A stretch of 64,000 nt of DNA from Eutreptiella sp. 'Long Island Sound 2002' (lineage: Eukaryota > Euglenozoa > Euglenophyceae > Eutreptiales > Eutreptiaceae), in the NCBI GenBank assembly GCA_964036045.1, contig OZ038393.1, positions 46,864,429 to 46,928,428 of the forward strand. Reading direction: 5' to 3'. The translations under genes and the position numbers were made by a program. The notes under the pieces are model-generated. The model was not told where the DNA came from, searched no databases, and saw only the letters and a list, made by a program, of their open reading frames with translations. Numbering within the stretch: the stretch's first letter is position 1; each line of letters begins with the position of its first letter. Below are positions 1 to 10,048 of this stretch, one piece after another.

Positions 1-2
1 CT

Positions 3-2615
3 CAGGAGCTGCTGGCTTTTATAACCCCTAAGGGCCGTGTCTTTAAGTGGAAGGTTATGCCCTTCGGGGTGGCTGTTGCCCCAGCGCTCTTCCAGGAGCT
101 AATGAACAAAATTTTGTACATACTGAGGCGCAGGCCTCTAGTACAAGAGTTGATTTCTCGGGGTGCAGAAATGGAGGCTCACATCGACGACGTGAGTTTG
201 GGTACTAATACCCAAGAGGACCATGTCCTTCCCCTCCGTGAATGTTTCATTGTTTGTCAAGAAAACCATCTCCGAATCAAACTCCATAAATGTGAGTTTA
301 TGAAAGAGGAGATGGAATATTTGGGTTTCGACGTGGGGTATGGTTGGTGGAAACCAGCCGCGTCTAAGATGCAGCCCCTACAGCACAGGCAGATTCGCGA
401 TGACCCTAAGAAGGGTCTACACAACGTGAGGAGGTTTGTGGGCGCCTGTAATTTCTATCGGCGTCACATCCACAATTTTACTTACTCCTCTGCCCCCCTC
501 ACTGACCTAATCAAGAAAACTACTCCCTGCAGGTGGACCGCCAGAGAGGAAGAGTGTTTCCAGGAGTTGAAGAAGAAGATTGCCTCCTCCAACTGCCTGG
601 GACTTCCCCGCCCTAAGGGCAAGATAGTCCTGATCACTGATGCCAGTGATGTAGGGGGGGGTGGTACGATCTACCAATGGCAGGAGCTTAACCCCGCTGA
701 ATTTACCGACTGCCATTATCGTACTGGTGGACTGAACCGTGATGGTTCGTTGAAACATGACCATCGTACCAGTGAGTGGCGACTGGTGCCACTGGGACAC
801 TGGAATTGGAAATGGAACCAAGCGCGTTCCAATTACAGCACCTATGACCAGGAACTCCTGGCCAGTATTTTGGTGCTTTTGTCACAATTCCGACTCCTGG
901 GATCTAACCCTATTGTCTGGCTGTGTGACCAGGAGCCTGTGGAGTCTTTTCAGAAGGGCCCACCACCAGAGAAAGCTAAGCTAAAGCGGTGGTGGACTTA
1001 CCTGAGCCAGTTCAGGCTGACGGTGCATCATATCCCCGGAATAAAGAATGAACTGTTTGACTATATATCGCGCAACAACTTCGATGCGCTTATAGGCGAG
1101 AGGTCTGAGGCGCTCGCCAGAGAGGCTCTCCAGCATATGGATGTCCAGCTTGACCTATCCATGCGCACTGCTGGAATCCTGGAGGGTTGGAGTCTAACCG
1201 ACTATCAGTCAGAGTACAAAGAATTTCTCCAAACCCTCAGCACTGGTCTCGAACCCTGTGTCGTTGACGGGCACCAGTGGTATAAAAACAATCAGTACCT
1301 CTTCTACGAGGACCGAATTGTGGTGCCTGAGGCACGACTGGATGGGTGGCTACAGTGGTCCCATCTCAGTTCTGGTCACACTGGCGCTAATCGCTCAGTG
1401 GACTTCTTCCGTGAGTGTTTCTACTCTAGTCTAACCCTGACTGAACTGAGGTGGCGTATGCAGACCATTGTGGATGCTTGTGGCTGTCATGCCAGCAAGC
1501 AGAGCGACAGTAGGGATAGGGGCCTGATCTCCAGCTTACCCATACCCTATTGTGCTAACTCTCTTCTCTACGTGGATTTCTTCCACGGCCTACCACGCTT
1601 CGGCGGCTATGATAGTTGCCTAGTCGTCACCTGTGGCCTATCTCGCTTCACCCGTGTGTTCCCTTGCAATAAGAAAATCACAGGTGAGCAGACTGTGAAA
1701 ATGTTGGTGGAACAACGGTTCGAACCCTATGGAGCACCTAAGCAGGTGCACTCTGATGAGGACGTACGCATCCGCAGTGACACTGGGTGGTACAAACGAG
1801 TGCTAAATGCCCTCAACGTGGAGGTAACCACAGGTGTGCCCTATACCCACACGTCTAACCCCCTCTGTGAGAGACAGAACCGTGTGGTGGAGCAAAACTT
1901 AAGAATCCTGATGAAACAGGAGCGTACCAAGGACTGGGTACACCTAGTGCCCTGGGCAGTGCTGACCATGAACTCACAGCGGAGCTCCTCTACGGGTTTC
2001 AACCTCCACGAACTGTTTCATGGAGGACGACCTGCTTGGCTCTTCAAAACCCCCTCTCCTGAGGACTTCAAGAGCCCTGTGGGAGATTGGCTGGAACACA
2101 AGAAGTCTCTGGCTAACCAGGCTGGGACTAACCTGAGACACATTCGTGACCGTGAACTAAGCCGACGGAACCGCCTACGGCGACCAGCCGGCTGCAAGGT
2201 TGGTGACTCTGTTTTGGTACACCATTCACGCCTACCCTCCTGGCCACGTAACTGCCTACAGGACCCTTATTTTGGACCCTATCGTATCATCAGGATAGAT
2301 GGATCCAGGATCAATGTCAGGTGCAGTCCACGTCTAGGTGGTGAACTGCTGTGTGCACCTAAACAGTTGAGGCACTATCACTCCCCTGACGATTTGTCTT
2401 TGGATGAGTGGCGCCTCAGCGACAGAGAGGTCGAGCGTATAGACCTAGAGAACGCTGCCAGTCCAGAGGAGGCAGACGAACTCGAAGAGATGACTGCCGA
2501 TGAGATGGCAGTCGATGGTTACTACGTGGTTGCAGGTATTGCTCGCCACGAGTATAAACAGGGCTTGAAATTCCTAACCCTGTGGAATGGCTATGGGTTG
2601 TCTGAGGCGACCTGA
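3..2615 (+). CDS. pol: Element A pol: RT (partial), RNase H, integrase
   Basis: Ty3/gypsy-type polyprotein entering from the left edge; the frame is already open at base 3, so the first ATG at 57 is not a real start. It begins inside reverse transcriptase (MPFG, ALFQELMN, then HIDDVSLGTN as the catalytic DD box at about 180-215). RNase H follows (LITDASDVGGGG near 630-660, YDQELLA near 845). Integrase then has an HHCC-like zinc region (HLSSGH, then CGCH near 1490) and catalytic residues D (LYVDFF), D (HSDEDV) and E (NPLCERQ). A GDSVLVHHSR motif lies downstream of the core. The frame runs into a chromodomain and stops at TGA 2613. It is closely related to element C by motif spacing. As seen, the product is a retrotransposon replication and insertion enzyme set. 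Upstream gag, protease and any extra module lie outside the window. Confidence 0.9.
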   Translation, partial: QELLAFITPKGRVFKWKVMPFGVAVAPALFQELMNKILYILRRRPLVQELISRGAEMEAHIDDVSLGTNTQEDHVLPLRECFIVCQENHLRIKLHKCEFMKEEMEYLGFDVGYGWWKPAASKMQPLQHRQIRDDPKKGLHNVRRFVGACNFYRRHIHNFTYSSAPLTDLIKKTTPCRWTAREEECFQELKKKIASSNCLGLPRPKGKIVLITDASDVGGGGTIYQWQELNPAEFTDCHYRTGGLNRDGSLKHDHRTSEWRLVPLGHWNWKWNQARSNYSTYDQELLASILVLLSQFRLLGSNPIVWLCDQEPVESFQKGPPPEKAKLKRWWTYLSQFRLTVHHIPGIKNELFDYISRNNFDALIGERSEALAREALQHMDVQLDLSMRTAGILEGWSLTDYQSEYKEFLQTLSTGLEPCVVDGHQWYKNNQYLFYEDRIVVPEARLDGWLQWSHLSSGHTGANRSVDFFRECFYSSLTLTELRWRMQTIVDACGCHASKQSDSRDRGLISSLPIPYCANSLLYVDFFHGLPRFGGYDSCLVVTCGLSRFTRVFPCNKKITGEQTVKMLVEQRFEPYGAPKQVHSDEDVRIRSDTGWYKRVLNALNVEVTTGVPYTHTSNPLCERQNRVVEQNLRILMKQERTKDWVHLVPWAVLTMNSQRSSSTGFNLHELFHGGRPAWLFKTPSPEDFKSPVGDWLEHKKSLANQAGTNLRHIRDRELSRRNRLRRPAGCKVGDSVLVHHSRLPSWPRNCLQDPYFGPYRIIRIDGSRINVRCSPRLGGELLCAPKQLRHYHSPDDLSLDEWRLSDREVERIDLENAASPEEADELEEMTADEMAVDGYYVVAGIARHEYKQGLKFLTLWNGYGLSEAT

Positions 2616-2747
2616 AAACCTCTGTCAGCCTTCATACAACCAGACGGGAGTATCGACCCCATCTTCCGCACCTACCTCGTTGACAACAACGAGGGGCAGC
2701 TCCTAACCCGTGCTGAGACTATGACCCAGCGTAAAAAGAGGAACTAA
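2613..2747 (+). pseudogene. Chromodomain tail of element A behind a nonsense codon
   Basis: Past TGA 2613-2615 the same frame stays open to TAA 2745-2747. It reads as the second half of a chromodomain (KPLSAFIQPDG, then FRTYLVDNN) and ends in a basic RKKRN tail. The first half (YYVVAGIARHEYK, LTLWNGYG) lies upstream at about 2518-2612. The stop sits where chromodomains have the conserved Trp of the W-[EK]-P motif, which fits a single TGG to TGA change. Chromodomains on Ty3 integrases are known to direct insertion to modified chromatin. The interruption would remove the C-terminal helix. Confidence 0.8.
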
Positions 2748-3441
2748 TTTCCCTGTGTCAGTCCACTGACAGGTGCAATGAGCACTCTTCTGCAGACGTG
2801 CCTGTGTATGGGTGTAAGAGCAGTTGTCACAGCTGCCCCGCATTGCATCGCAGGACAGGACAGTTAGCCCCCCGTGACAACCACTCCCTGGCCGAAGGCC
2901 ATTGTTGTTTCACAGACTACTGCTTACTGAGCACTGCACTGACCCTGTCTGTGCCCTGCAGACCCATGCCTATGGTTTCCAGCGTCGGCCAGGTGGCCGC
3001 TTATCAGGATTGCAGCCACCCAGCGAGTGTATGCCTTGTTGACCATGTGTTGCATGGGGACTGCCCTGATGTAATGACCTTGGGGAGCCAACGAAGAACG
3101 GTGGCTTACTACACCAGGGGGGAATGACAAGCAAGGTGTTATGAGGCAAGGTGTGTCTTCCCTCCTTGGCGACAAGCGAGCCCACAGTTAGGACCCCTGA
3201 CTCGTCCAGACCCATGGGGTTCTACCCTTCCCTACAGGGTTTGGCATACCCCTATGTGTGCTACGTATGTCTGTGTGTGTCTCACTTCTCTCCCCGGCGT
3301 GGCTCCAGGAGACCGGGCTTCGCTGACGTCGGACCGAAGGTCCTAATCAGGTACTATTACCACTCCTATGGCGCCCCATTTCTGTGCTGGCGCCTATCCT
3401 TGGGGGGAGACAGCAGAAGCCCCACCTACTAGAGGGGAGGG
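2748..3441. other. Non-coding 3' region of element A
   Basis: No convincing coding sequence. Two purine-rich tracts could be the polypurine tract that primes plus-strand synthesis: an AGGGGGGAA run near 3115-3122 and AGAGGGGAGGGG at about 3430-3441, the second followed directly by TGGCCAAG. The sequence cannot decide between them because no upstream LTR is in the window. Confidence 0.4.
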
Positions 3442-6170
3442 GTGGCCAAGTGAGCTAAGGGCATACAAAACGCCCATTTTTGCTAAGGGCCAAAAGCTAA
3501 CGCACTCCCCTGCCCACGAGGAAAAGCACGCGGGACAGGAGACACCACTACACTACACTCACTAACGCCAGCACCGGCCTTCGAAGGCAGGCTGAGCACT
3601 CATCACCTGCACTCAACTCCTGCCAGGCCTGCTGACCCTAACCCCTACACACGCTACTTGGTGTTGCTGTCAATGAAGTCTCGGGTCCTAATGACCCTCC
3701 TGTGAAGAAGACAAGAGAACACAGCGCTGTTAAGCAACTGTGGCCTAACAGGGACGTCACAAAACGTTTCCCCGCTAGGGCTTGGAGGGAAGGGGTGCTC
3801 TTGTTGCGTGCACAGCGCGGATGTCGACGGAGTCGAACTGCCCACGCCACTCCTGGCTGAGGCGCAGTCAATTGATTGTGTGATCAGCGCCCCTGTTTAG
3901 CTGGGGCAGAAAAATGGGATAGCCGCCGAAGGCAGCTGCTGCGTGCACCAATCACCCTGAACCTCTCCCACCTGTACAACAGAGGCCAATGAACTGGGTT
4001 CAAGACTGAGGAACCAAGACACACTCCACGTATTATACGCTTCTTAGTGTGCCCTATAATACACTGTTCCTGAACCAAGTTGCAAGCAAGCAAGCTTAAG
4101 GACTTCGCCCGTTTCCTTATGGAACGTAGGACGAAGCCCTGGGTAACCTGGCAAGGGTTCATACCGCGTGCACAGCGCGTGGCCTACTGTCAAATCCCTT
4201 TAATGCATCGTGTGCACGCAAGCAGGGAAGAGAGGCGGAACCATAACCACACTGACTCAACCAGGAGGTGAGCTCCTCCTGGGCTTACCTACCCTACTCA
4301 CCATGCATCGTGTGAATGCCGAAGTGAAGCAAACGCAAAACAAACCTATTGCGAGTTATAGACAAGCCTACGCGTTTTAAGCAACCCTACTTTAACGCTA
4401 CGGCTACACACGGGCAAACACTTTCTTTTCTTACCTGTGAAGAGAGAACAAGGATGAATTGAGGTACAGGGAAAGCGTCACAGCGTGTGAATGCCTCAAC
4501 TAGGCACATGCATTGCGAGCACAGCGCATATTCTAACCCCACGTGCGCGCTGCGCGCTCCATTCGCATCGCATACCTTTCATTCCTGTTTTGACCTGTGC
4601 AGAGCAAAGAATATGACTGCCCGAACCCCCAACGAACACAGCGTTGACAACCCTAATGTTTTAACGAAGCAACCAACGCGAACGCAATGCATGCGTGTGA
4701 GATGACACTGGCATACCTGAGAGGTGGGTTGTCCACCTGCTCTGTGGTGTGGGTTGAGTTTGAATACTTTTCCATGAAGTTTATAAAAAATTTGATGCAA
4801 CTGTGCAACAATTTCCTTTAGAACTTTAAAAACTACGGCTCATACCTTCTTTTTCAAAAGCCGTTTACGCTTGCGCAACCTTGTTTTTGAAGTCCGCTTC
4901 CTTTGCGCTTGTCTGCGACTTTGGGTTTGGTGTAGAAATGACGATTGCTCGCGTGATTTCGTCAATTTTTAGCGATTTGACCTGTCAAATCGCTACCACT
5001 TTCGCTAAACCGCAAGAATCACTCCCTGTTGGTCACATTTTCTATTTTTTTCAGCTTCTGGAGATTTGTGTCCTCCATTGGGAGTATTGCTCCGCCCTAG
5101 CCCTTGGTCAGGACGTTTACTAAAAGCTTGTTTATACAGCGATCGCTGTCCGCAGTAGAGCGTTCGACTGTACCCTAGTGGGCAAGCATATGTGCTCTAG
5201 GGAGGGAGTCCTGGGTTCAAACCCCACTACCCCCAAATTTTCACCAAAAGGTTTCGTCGCACGCCGGCGACTTTTGAGGAATGCCCCATCGAGGGGACAT
5301 CATTCACGGTACATTACACTATTTTTGGAGGGTACCTACAGTGTGATAGGCTTCTATGAACTGATGAGGATGTTTTTGGTACGTTTAATGCATTTTCTCA
5401 GGTAATTTTGGGAATATTTGAGCCTTTTTCCTTGGTCCTACTAGCTTAGCTAACTAGTACTCCAGGGGGGAGTAAGAAAAAGTCACTGCCATGTCTTTCT
5501 TGGAGGGCTGGATCCAAGCCAAGCCCCCCTTAAAACCCTTTTGTTGATGCTAAGACTAACTTCAGTATTTCTATCTCTCTTTTGAAGCCTAAAGTACACT
5601 TTCTCAAGGTAACTAGGGTTGTAACCCTAGCCCCCCCATGAAGCTCACCCCTACCACTCAACTGAGCGGAGGTACATTCCTTCATGGAGGATATACCGAA
5701 ATAAAACAGGCATTTCATGCTTTAGGCCTTGGAGGTTAAGCCTAGTGGTCTCCCACCCAAGACCCCTGTACTCAATTGTTTCTACCACTTATTGTGGTTC
5801 TACCTTTTAACTGCTTCTGAATTCAGTTGCTTGGCCAAGTCTTTTTCTGTGTTGGCCTGACATCTATGCCCCACATTCCTAACCAGCACCATTTCACCCA
5901 AAAGAGTGCACATGAAGTGCTTGATGCTATCTTAGAGGCTAGAGTCAGTCCAGTTTTCATATAAAATCTTTTGTATTATCCAATTGTGATTGAATCTTTG
6001 TGTTTATACCTGCTTTGTCTATCTGCAGCCCTTCTGTGTTACACTGGATTTCAGAACTATTCATTGATTCAATCCACATCCTGTTCTTGCTCTACTTGCT
6101 GCTTTGGTTTGGGTTTTCAACTTCAGAACCTGCAGGACTTCATCAAAATATCTAGGGCACTAATCAAGGA
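3442..6170 (+). repeat. Element A LTR-like 3' region
   Basis: Long non-coding sequence following a polypurine tract. From about 3485 to 6165 it matches, in inverted orientation and with many small differences, the block 58640-61985. Shared landmarks include the CCAAAAGCTAAC stretch near 3490, AACGAACACAGCGTTGACAA near 4630, a GGTTCAAACCCC box near 5217, a CCAGGGGGGAGTAAGAAAA stretch near 5463 and an AACCTGCAGGACTTCATCAAA-like stretch near 6125. Two copies in different settings identify a repeat family, most simply the LTR of element A. Exact boundaries are not visible, and a third polypurine-like run at 5463 leaves the start uncertain. No gene is seen. Confidence 0.55.
5150..5240 (+). other. 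tRNA-like box B motif within the A repeat
   Basis: Contains GGTTCAAACCCC, close to the RNA polymerase III box B / T-loop consensus. Upstream, CCCTAG...CTAGGG (about 5173-5203) can pair as a hairpin. The same box recurs inverted near 60125. I cannot fold a complete cloverleaf with an acceptor stem, so this is at best a tRNA-derived fragment, not a tRNA gene. Confidence 0.25.
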
Positions 6171-6182
6171 CATCTTCTTCAG

Positions 6183-6370
6183 GCAACACAACACGCGAAG
6201 TGAGCACACTGATGAACGGGAGCCAAGTGGCCCAAGACACCGCACACGCAACACAATGCGTCGAGCGAGCACACCGCTGAACAGGAGCCAGTTGGCCCAG
6301 GACACCGCTTACGCAACACAACGCACTAAGCGAGCACACCAGTGAACAGGAGCCATGTGGCCCAGGACAC
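6183..6370. repeat. 65-bp minisatellite, left segment (about 3 units)
   Basis: About three copies of a 65-bp unit containing GTGAACAGGAGCCAAGTGG, CCCAGGACACCGCACACGC and AACACAACGCACCGAGCG. It starts directly after the A repeat and is cut off by the TIR element at 6378. The unit continues in phase after that element. Confidence 0.85.
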
Positions 6371-6377
6371 GGAACAC
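6371..6377. repeat. Target-site duplication GGAACAC (left)
   Basis: GGAACAC here and at 8075-8081 flank the TIR element. Removing the element and one copy gives CAGGACAC-GGAACAC-GCAACAC. This has the same length and phase as the minisatellite unit CAGGACAC-CGCACAC-GCAACAC, which confirms the 7-bp duplication. Confidence 0.85.
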
Positions 6378-6742
6378 TTAGGCGGCTCAGGTTGCATGGT
6401 CAAAATCACACCACAATCACCCAATTTGCACCATGCCAAAAAATAGTTTTTCACAGGCTTTGCTTTTTGAAAATAGAATAGTAGTCCAAGAAAGTATCTT
6501 TCTTACCATTTGTGCCATTTCGTGCCTTTTTTCGGACAGCCGAAAACAAAAAAAACTATAAAAAGAATAAATAATTTCACGGGAAAATGATGTGCTTTTA
6601 GCGGAAATTGGCCAAGAAATACATTTTGCGTTCCCCTTGTTTTTTGCATGAACATGGTCTGCAGAAAAAATAGTTGCAACATCATTTTCTGTTCTGCATG
6701 TTCATTGCATACCTGGAAAAATGATTTATTGATCAAATTCTA

Positions 6743-7868
6743 TGCGCGAGGCCCCGCGCAATCAAGACCAAGGATCATTCAAACAGAAGCATGGCGGTTC
6801 AAATATCAATGCAAAACATATGCAACATGTGGTTCAAGGGCTGCCCCATGCGCGAGGCCTCGCGCATAACTTACTAAACCAAAAACCTCATCCGATTCAT
6901 TTTCCTTTGGAAAGACGGCTTCAGGGTCGAGTGGTCTTAGTACCCACCCCACGGTTTGATGTTCAATTTGCGCTGCCTGAAACAAGAGGTATAGGTTGTC
7001 ACTTTTAAGTTCTGGGACTGCATTGCAGTCCTCATTGCGCGAGGCCTCGCGCAAAAAAAGGCCCAGAAAATATATTCTTTGTACCATTGTGATGGGTTCT
7101 CATCTGATAGCCCTTGTGCACAACCTTCACTGAAGCAACGAGTACCTAAATTGTCGTTGAGCCCTTGAAATTTACCAGAAGCTTGCCCCCCCCGGAGGCG
7201 GAAAAACTCTTTTTTCGGCTTCGTCAGCCCCTGCGCTTGGCAGACTGCTTCCCCCAGGGCACCTTCTTTCTCCAGGTATCGAACATCATCTTGATAATTG
7301 GCGTCGTTTGCACTACATTGCATTTTACTGTCCAAAGAATCAGTTTTTTTGGCCCAAACAAACGCGCAAAAAAGTGCCACGCATGGCAAATTCATATTTT
7401 CTTTGCACATTTTACTTTGATCTATAGTCAACAACGGAAGGATCAATTTTTCTCCAGCCAAAGCTACAAGGGGGGTCCCTTTCCAGCTCAGCGTCATCTG
7501 TTGAGTGGATATGCTTCATGTGTTACTGTGATCCTCTTTTTTTTGCTTGACACTCCCCATAAGTTGTGGCAGGTGTGCATCATGAGCAATGCTGAAGGAT
7601 GCACCCTGTGCAACACCTCCAACGTATGTGCTCCTTTTGTTAGGAATGCAACAACATTTGAAATCATTTCTGGAGTCATCAATTAGATTTGCAAGGCTTC
7701 TTTAGAGCACTGAATGTCCGCCCGCGTAAACATATTGTACAATGTGATCAAGTCAAGGGTGCCTGTAATGTCACTCCAGTGTAGGTGCCTGCGTGATTCC
7801 TCAATGCTACCATCATTACCTGACTTGGGAGGGGCAATGGACTGCTCCTTGCGTGAGGCCTCCGCGCA
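6743..7868. repeat. Four copies of palindrome TGCGCGAGGCCTCGCGCA
   Basis: An 18-bp perfect palindrome occurs at 6849-6866 and 7036-7053. Near-perfect versions lie at 6743-6760 (one central change) and about 7850-7868. All four are inside the TIR element. Repeated palindromes could be binding sites for a dimeric protein or hairpin-forming elements; which is not shown by the sequence. Confidence 0.7.
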
Positions 7869-7887
7869 AGGAACAGTCCATTGCCCC
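7831..7887. repeat. 57-nt near-perfect inverted repeat
   Basis: The left arm GGGGCAATGGACTG...CTCCTTGCG pairs with the right arm CGCAAGGAACAGTCCATTGCCCC around the fourth GAGGCCTC core, with only a few unpaired positions. It would form a long hairpin in DNA or RNA. Confidence 0.8.
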
Positions 7888-8081
7888 AAAAACAGCCTTT
7901 TTTGGACCAATCAGGACCAAGAAAAGGCCAAAGTTCCTTACATAAGAGTTCTTTTGGTGTTCCAAAAACGGCTTGATTTTTTGCAAGCCAAAGAATGGTT
8001 CTTTTGATGTTTTTTCACGCCGTGTATTTTGGGCACTTTCTGTCGTTTTATACCATGCAACTTGAGCCGCCTAAGGAACAC

Positions 8082-9180
8082 GCAACACAGCGCAGCGAGC
8101 GGGTACACCGGTGAACAGGTGCCAATTTGCCCAGCACACCGCACACGCGACTCAAGGCAGCAAGCGGGCACACCGGTGAACAGGAGCCAAGTGGCCTAGG
8201 ACACCGCACACGCAACACAACACCACGGGCGGGCACACTGGTGAACAGACGCCAAGTGGCCCTGGACACCGCACACTCAACACCACGCACCAAGAGAGCA
8301 CGGCGGAAAACAGGAGCCAAGTGGCCCAGGACACCGCGAACGCAAAACAACGCACCGAGCAGCCACACTGGGGAACAGGAGCCAAGTGGCCCAGTACACC
8401 GCACACGCGAGAGAGCACACTGAGCAGGTACACACTGGTGATCAGGAGCTAAGTGGCCCAGGACACCGCACACACAACACAACACACTGAGCGGGCACAC
8501 CGGTGCACAGCAGTCAAATGGCCCAGGACACCACACACGCAACACAACGCACCGAGTGAGCACACTGGTGAACAGGAGCCAAGTGGCCCAGGACACTGCA
8601 CATGCAACACAACCCACCGAGCGAGCACATCGGTGAACCGGAGGCAAGTGGCCCATGACAGTGCACACGCACCACAACACACCGAGCGGGCACGCCGGTG
8701 AACGGAAGCCAAGTGGCCCAGGACACCGCACACGCAACACAACACACCGAGCAGGCGCACCGGTGAGCAGGAGCCAGGTGGCCCAGGACACCGCACACGC
8801 AAGACAGCACACTGAGCTGGTACACCGGTAAACAGGAGCCAAGTGGCCCAGGTCACCGCACACACAGCACAATACACGGAGCTTCCGCACCGGTGAACAG
8901 GAGCCAAGTGGCCGAGGAAACCGCACACACAACACACCACAGCGAGCGGGCACACCGATGCACAGGAGCCAAGTGGCCCAGGACACCACACACGCCACAG
9001 AACGCAGCGGGGGAGCACACCGGTGAACAGGAGCCAGGTGGCCCAGGACACCGCACACGCAACACAACGCACCAAGCGAGCACACCGGTGAACTGGAGCC
9101 AAGGGGCCCAGGACACCGCACAGGTAACACAACGCACCGAACGGGCACACTGGTGAACAGGAGAAAAGAGGCCCAGGACA
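8082..9180. repeat. 65-bp minisatellite, right segment (about 17 units)
   Basis: Continuation of the array split by the TIR element. The unit is 65 bp (for example, GTGAAC starts at 8568, 8633 and 8698), with scattered substitutions and some shortened units. Because 65 is not a multiple of three and the unit lacks stops, long Cys/Val-rich frames appear on the minus strand; these are repeat artefacts. Confidence 0.9.
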
Positions 9181-9770
9181 TCGCGCACGGACGGCGTTCG
9201 AGGGACGGGAAACAACAAACCAGGCCCCACGGGTCGGGCGCACTGGGGCGACCCTGCTGACCCAGCGGGCCAGCAGCAGGGGCAGGACCCCAAGGTCGCT
9301 GGTCCAAGCCTGGCCAGGCTGCATCCGTGACCATGGCAAACGTCACCCGGAGCCATTGAAGTAACTGGTGACAGGCGAGCCGGTACACAGTCCACGAGGG
9401 GGTCGCCTGCCAAGCAGAGAGGCCCGGCAATTCAAGCCACAGGGGTCAGGCGGTCGTACCGTAGACGCACGGGAGCAATACCCCCTGAGGTGAGAGATAC
9501 TCCATACGGCTGGGCAGCCCCCAGAGCTGCCGCCCAAAGGAGGGAGCATGTGACCCTAGCCACGGGCACAGGCGGGGACACCCTCCCACCCGGGACATCT
9601 GGACCGGGTGGCCACGACACTGCCTTCCCAAGTACCTGCAGGAGCGGCTTAAGAGGCACCTGAACTAGGACAGTGGGAGGGACAGGACGTCCCCTTGGTA
9701 AGACCTTCTTCCTGCAATGTCAAAGGAGGCAAACTGAACTCCCGAAAAAAATACCTACCTACCTACCTTT
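9181..9770 (+). mobile_element. Probable LINE 3' fragment with (TACC)n tail
   Basis: GC-rich block with no recognisable protein, ending in a short (TACC)n run at about 9753-9768. Simple four-base tails are typical of some non-LTR elements, and the two better-supported LINE copies here end in (TTAC)n. No target duplication could be paired, so the left boundary and the assignment are tentative. Confidence 0.4.
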
Positions 9771-10033
9771 GTATTGGGAAGGGAGTGTAATAAAATTGAC
9801 ACCCGGATTGGTGTGTAATGATCCAGTTTGCATTGGCGCCCTGTAGGTCGCCAAATTTTCGAGCGTTGGACAATACAAATTTAGGGAGTCTGAATAATAT
9901 CTGAGTTTCCGAAAGGCGATTTCGGATTTCATCATGTTACAGAGATTGTGTTCTCTCCAATCGTCACATTTGCAATGTTGATTTAATGGCGTGTTACATA
10001 TAATGTGTTGTCTCCAATCCTCCCACGCGCAAC
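9771..10033 (-). pseudogene. Element M remnant left of the LINE insertion
   Basis: On the minus strand the frame ending at the LINE junction (17441) continues across the restored target site for about 13 codons before a stop near 9985. This sequence is therefore the interrupted continuation of element M. The rest shows no domain. On the plus strand a GGGAAGGGAG run followed by TGTAATAAAATTG near 9779-9800 resembles a polypurine tract plus LTR start, but no partner LTR is seen. Confidence 0.45.
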
Positions 10034-10048
10034 ACTATCTACATATGT
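10034..10048. repeat. LINE target-site duplication (left)
   Basis: ACTATCTACATATGT here and again at 17438-17452 flank the LINE. The first three bases may belong to the (TTAC)n tail, so the duplication is 12-15 bp. Confidence 0.8.

Larger units (their letters stand above)
6378..8074. mobile_element. Non-autonomous TIR DNA element (1697 bp)
   Basis: Terminal inverted repeats start TTAGGCGGCTCA on both ends and continue [AG]GTTGCATGGT, about 23 bp with one mismatch (6378-6400 and 8052-8074). The ends are flanked by the 7-bp duplication GGAACAC. The interior is AT-richer than its surroundings and holds repeated palindromes. Open frames exist on both strands (for example 6937-7497 minus and 7165-7686 plus), but they overlap one another and show no transposase motif such as a DDE arrangement, so I do not call a gene. 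A 7-bp duplication is unusual for the common superfamilies (hAT 8, Mutator 8-11, Mariner TA). Family assignment is therefore open. Insertion occurred after the minisatellite had formed. Confidence 0.85.

Noticed and set aside
5150-5240. Functional tRNA gene
   Set aside because: Only a box B-like motif and a short hairpin; no acceptor stem or complete cloverleaf can be drawn.
6937-7686. Transposase gene in the TIR element
   Set aside because: Frames of 186 and 173 codons overlap on opposite strands and show no DDE or zinc-finger motif.
6183-9180. CRISPR-like array
   Set aside because: Direct repeats without unique spacers, varying units, eukaryotic context; it is a minisatellite.
8048-9430. 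460-codon minus-strand frame, Cys/Val/Arg-rich repeats
   Set aside because: It is the 65-bp minisatellite read in successive frames; the unit has no stop in these frames and its length is not a multiple of three.
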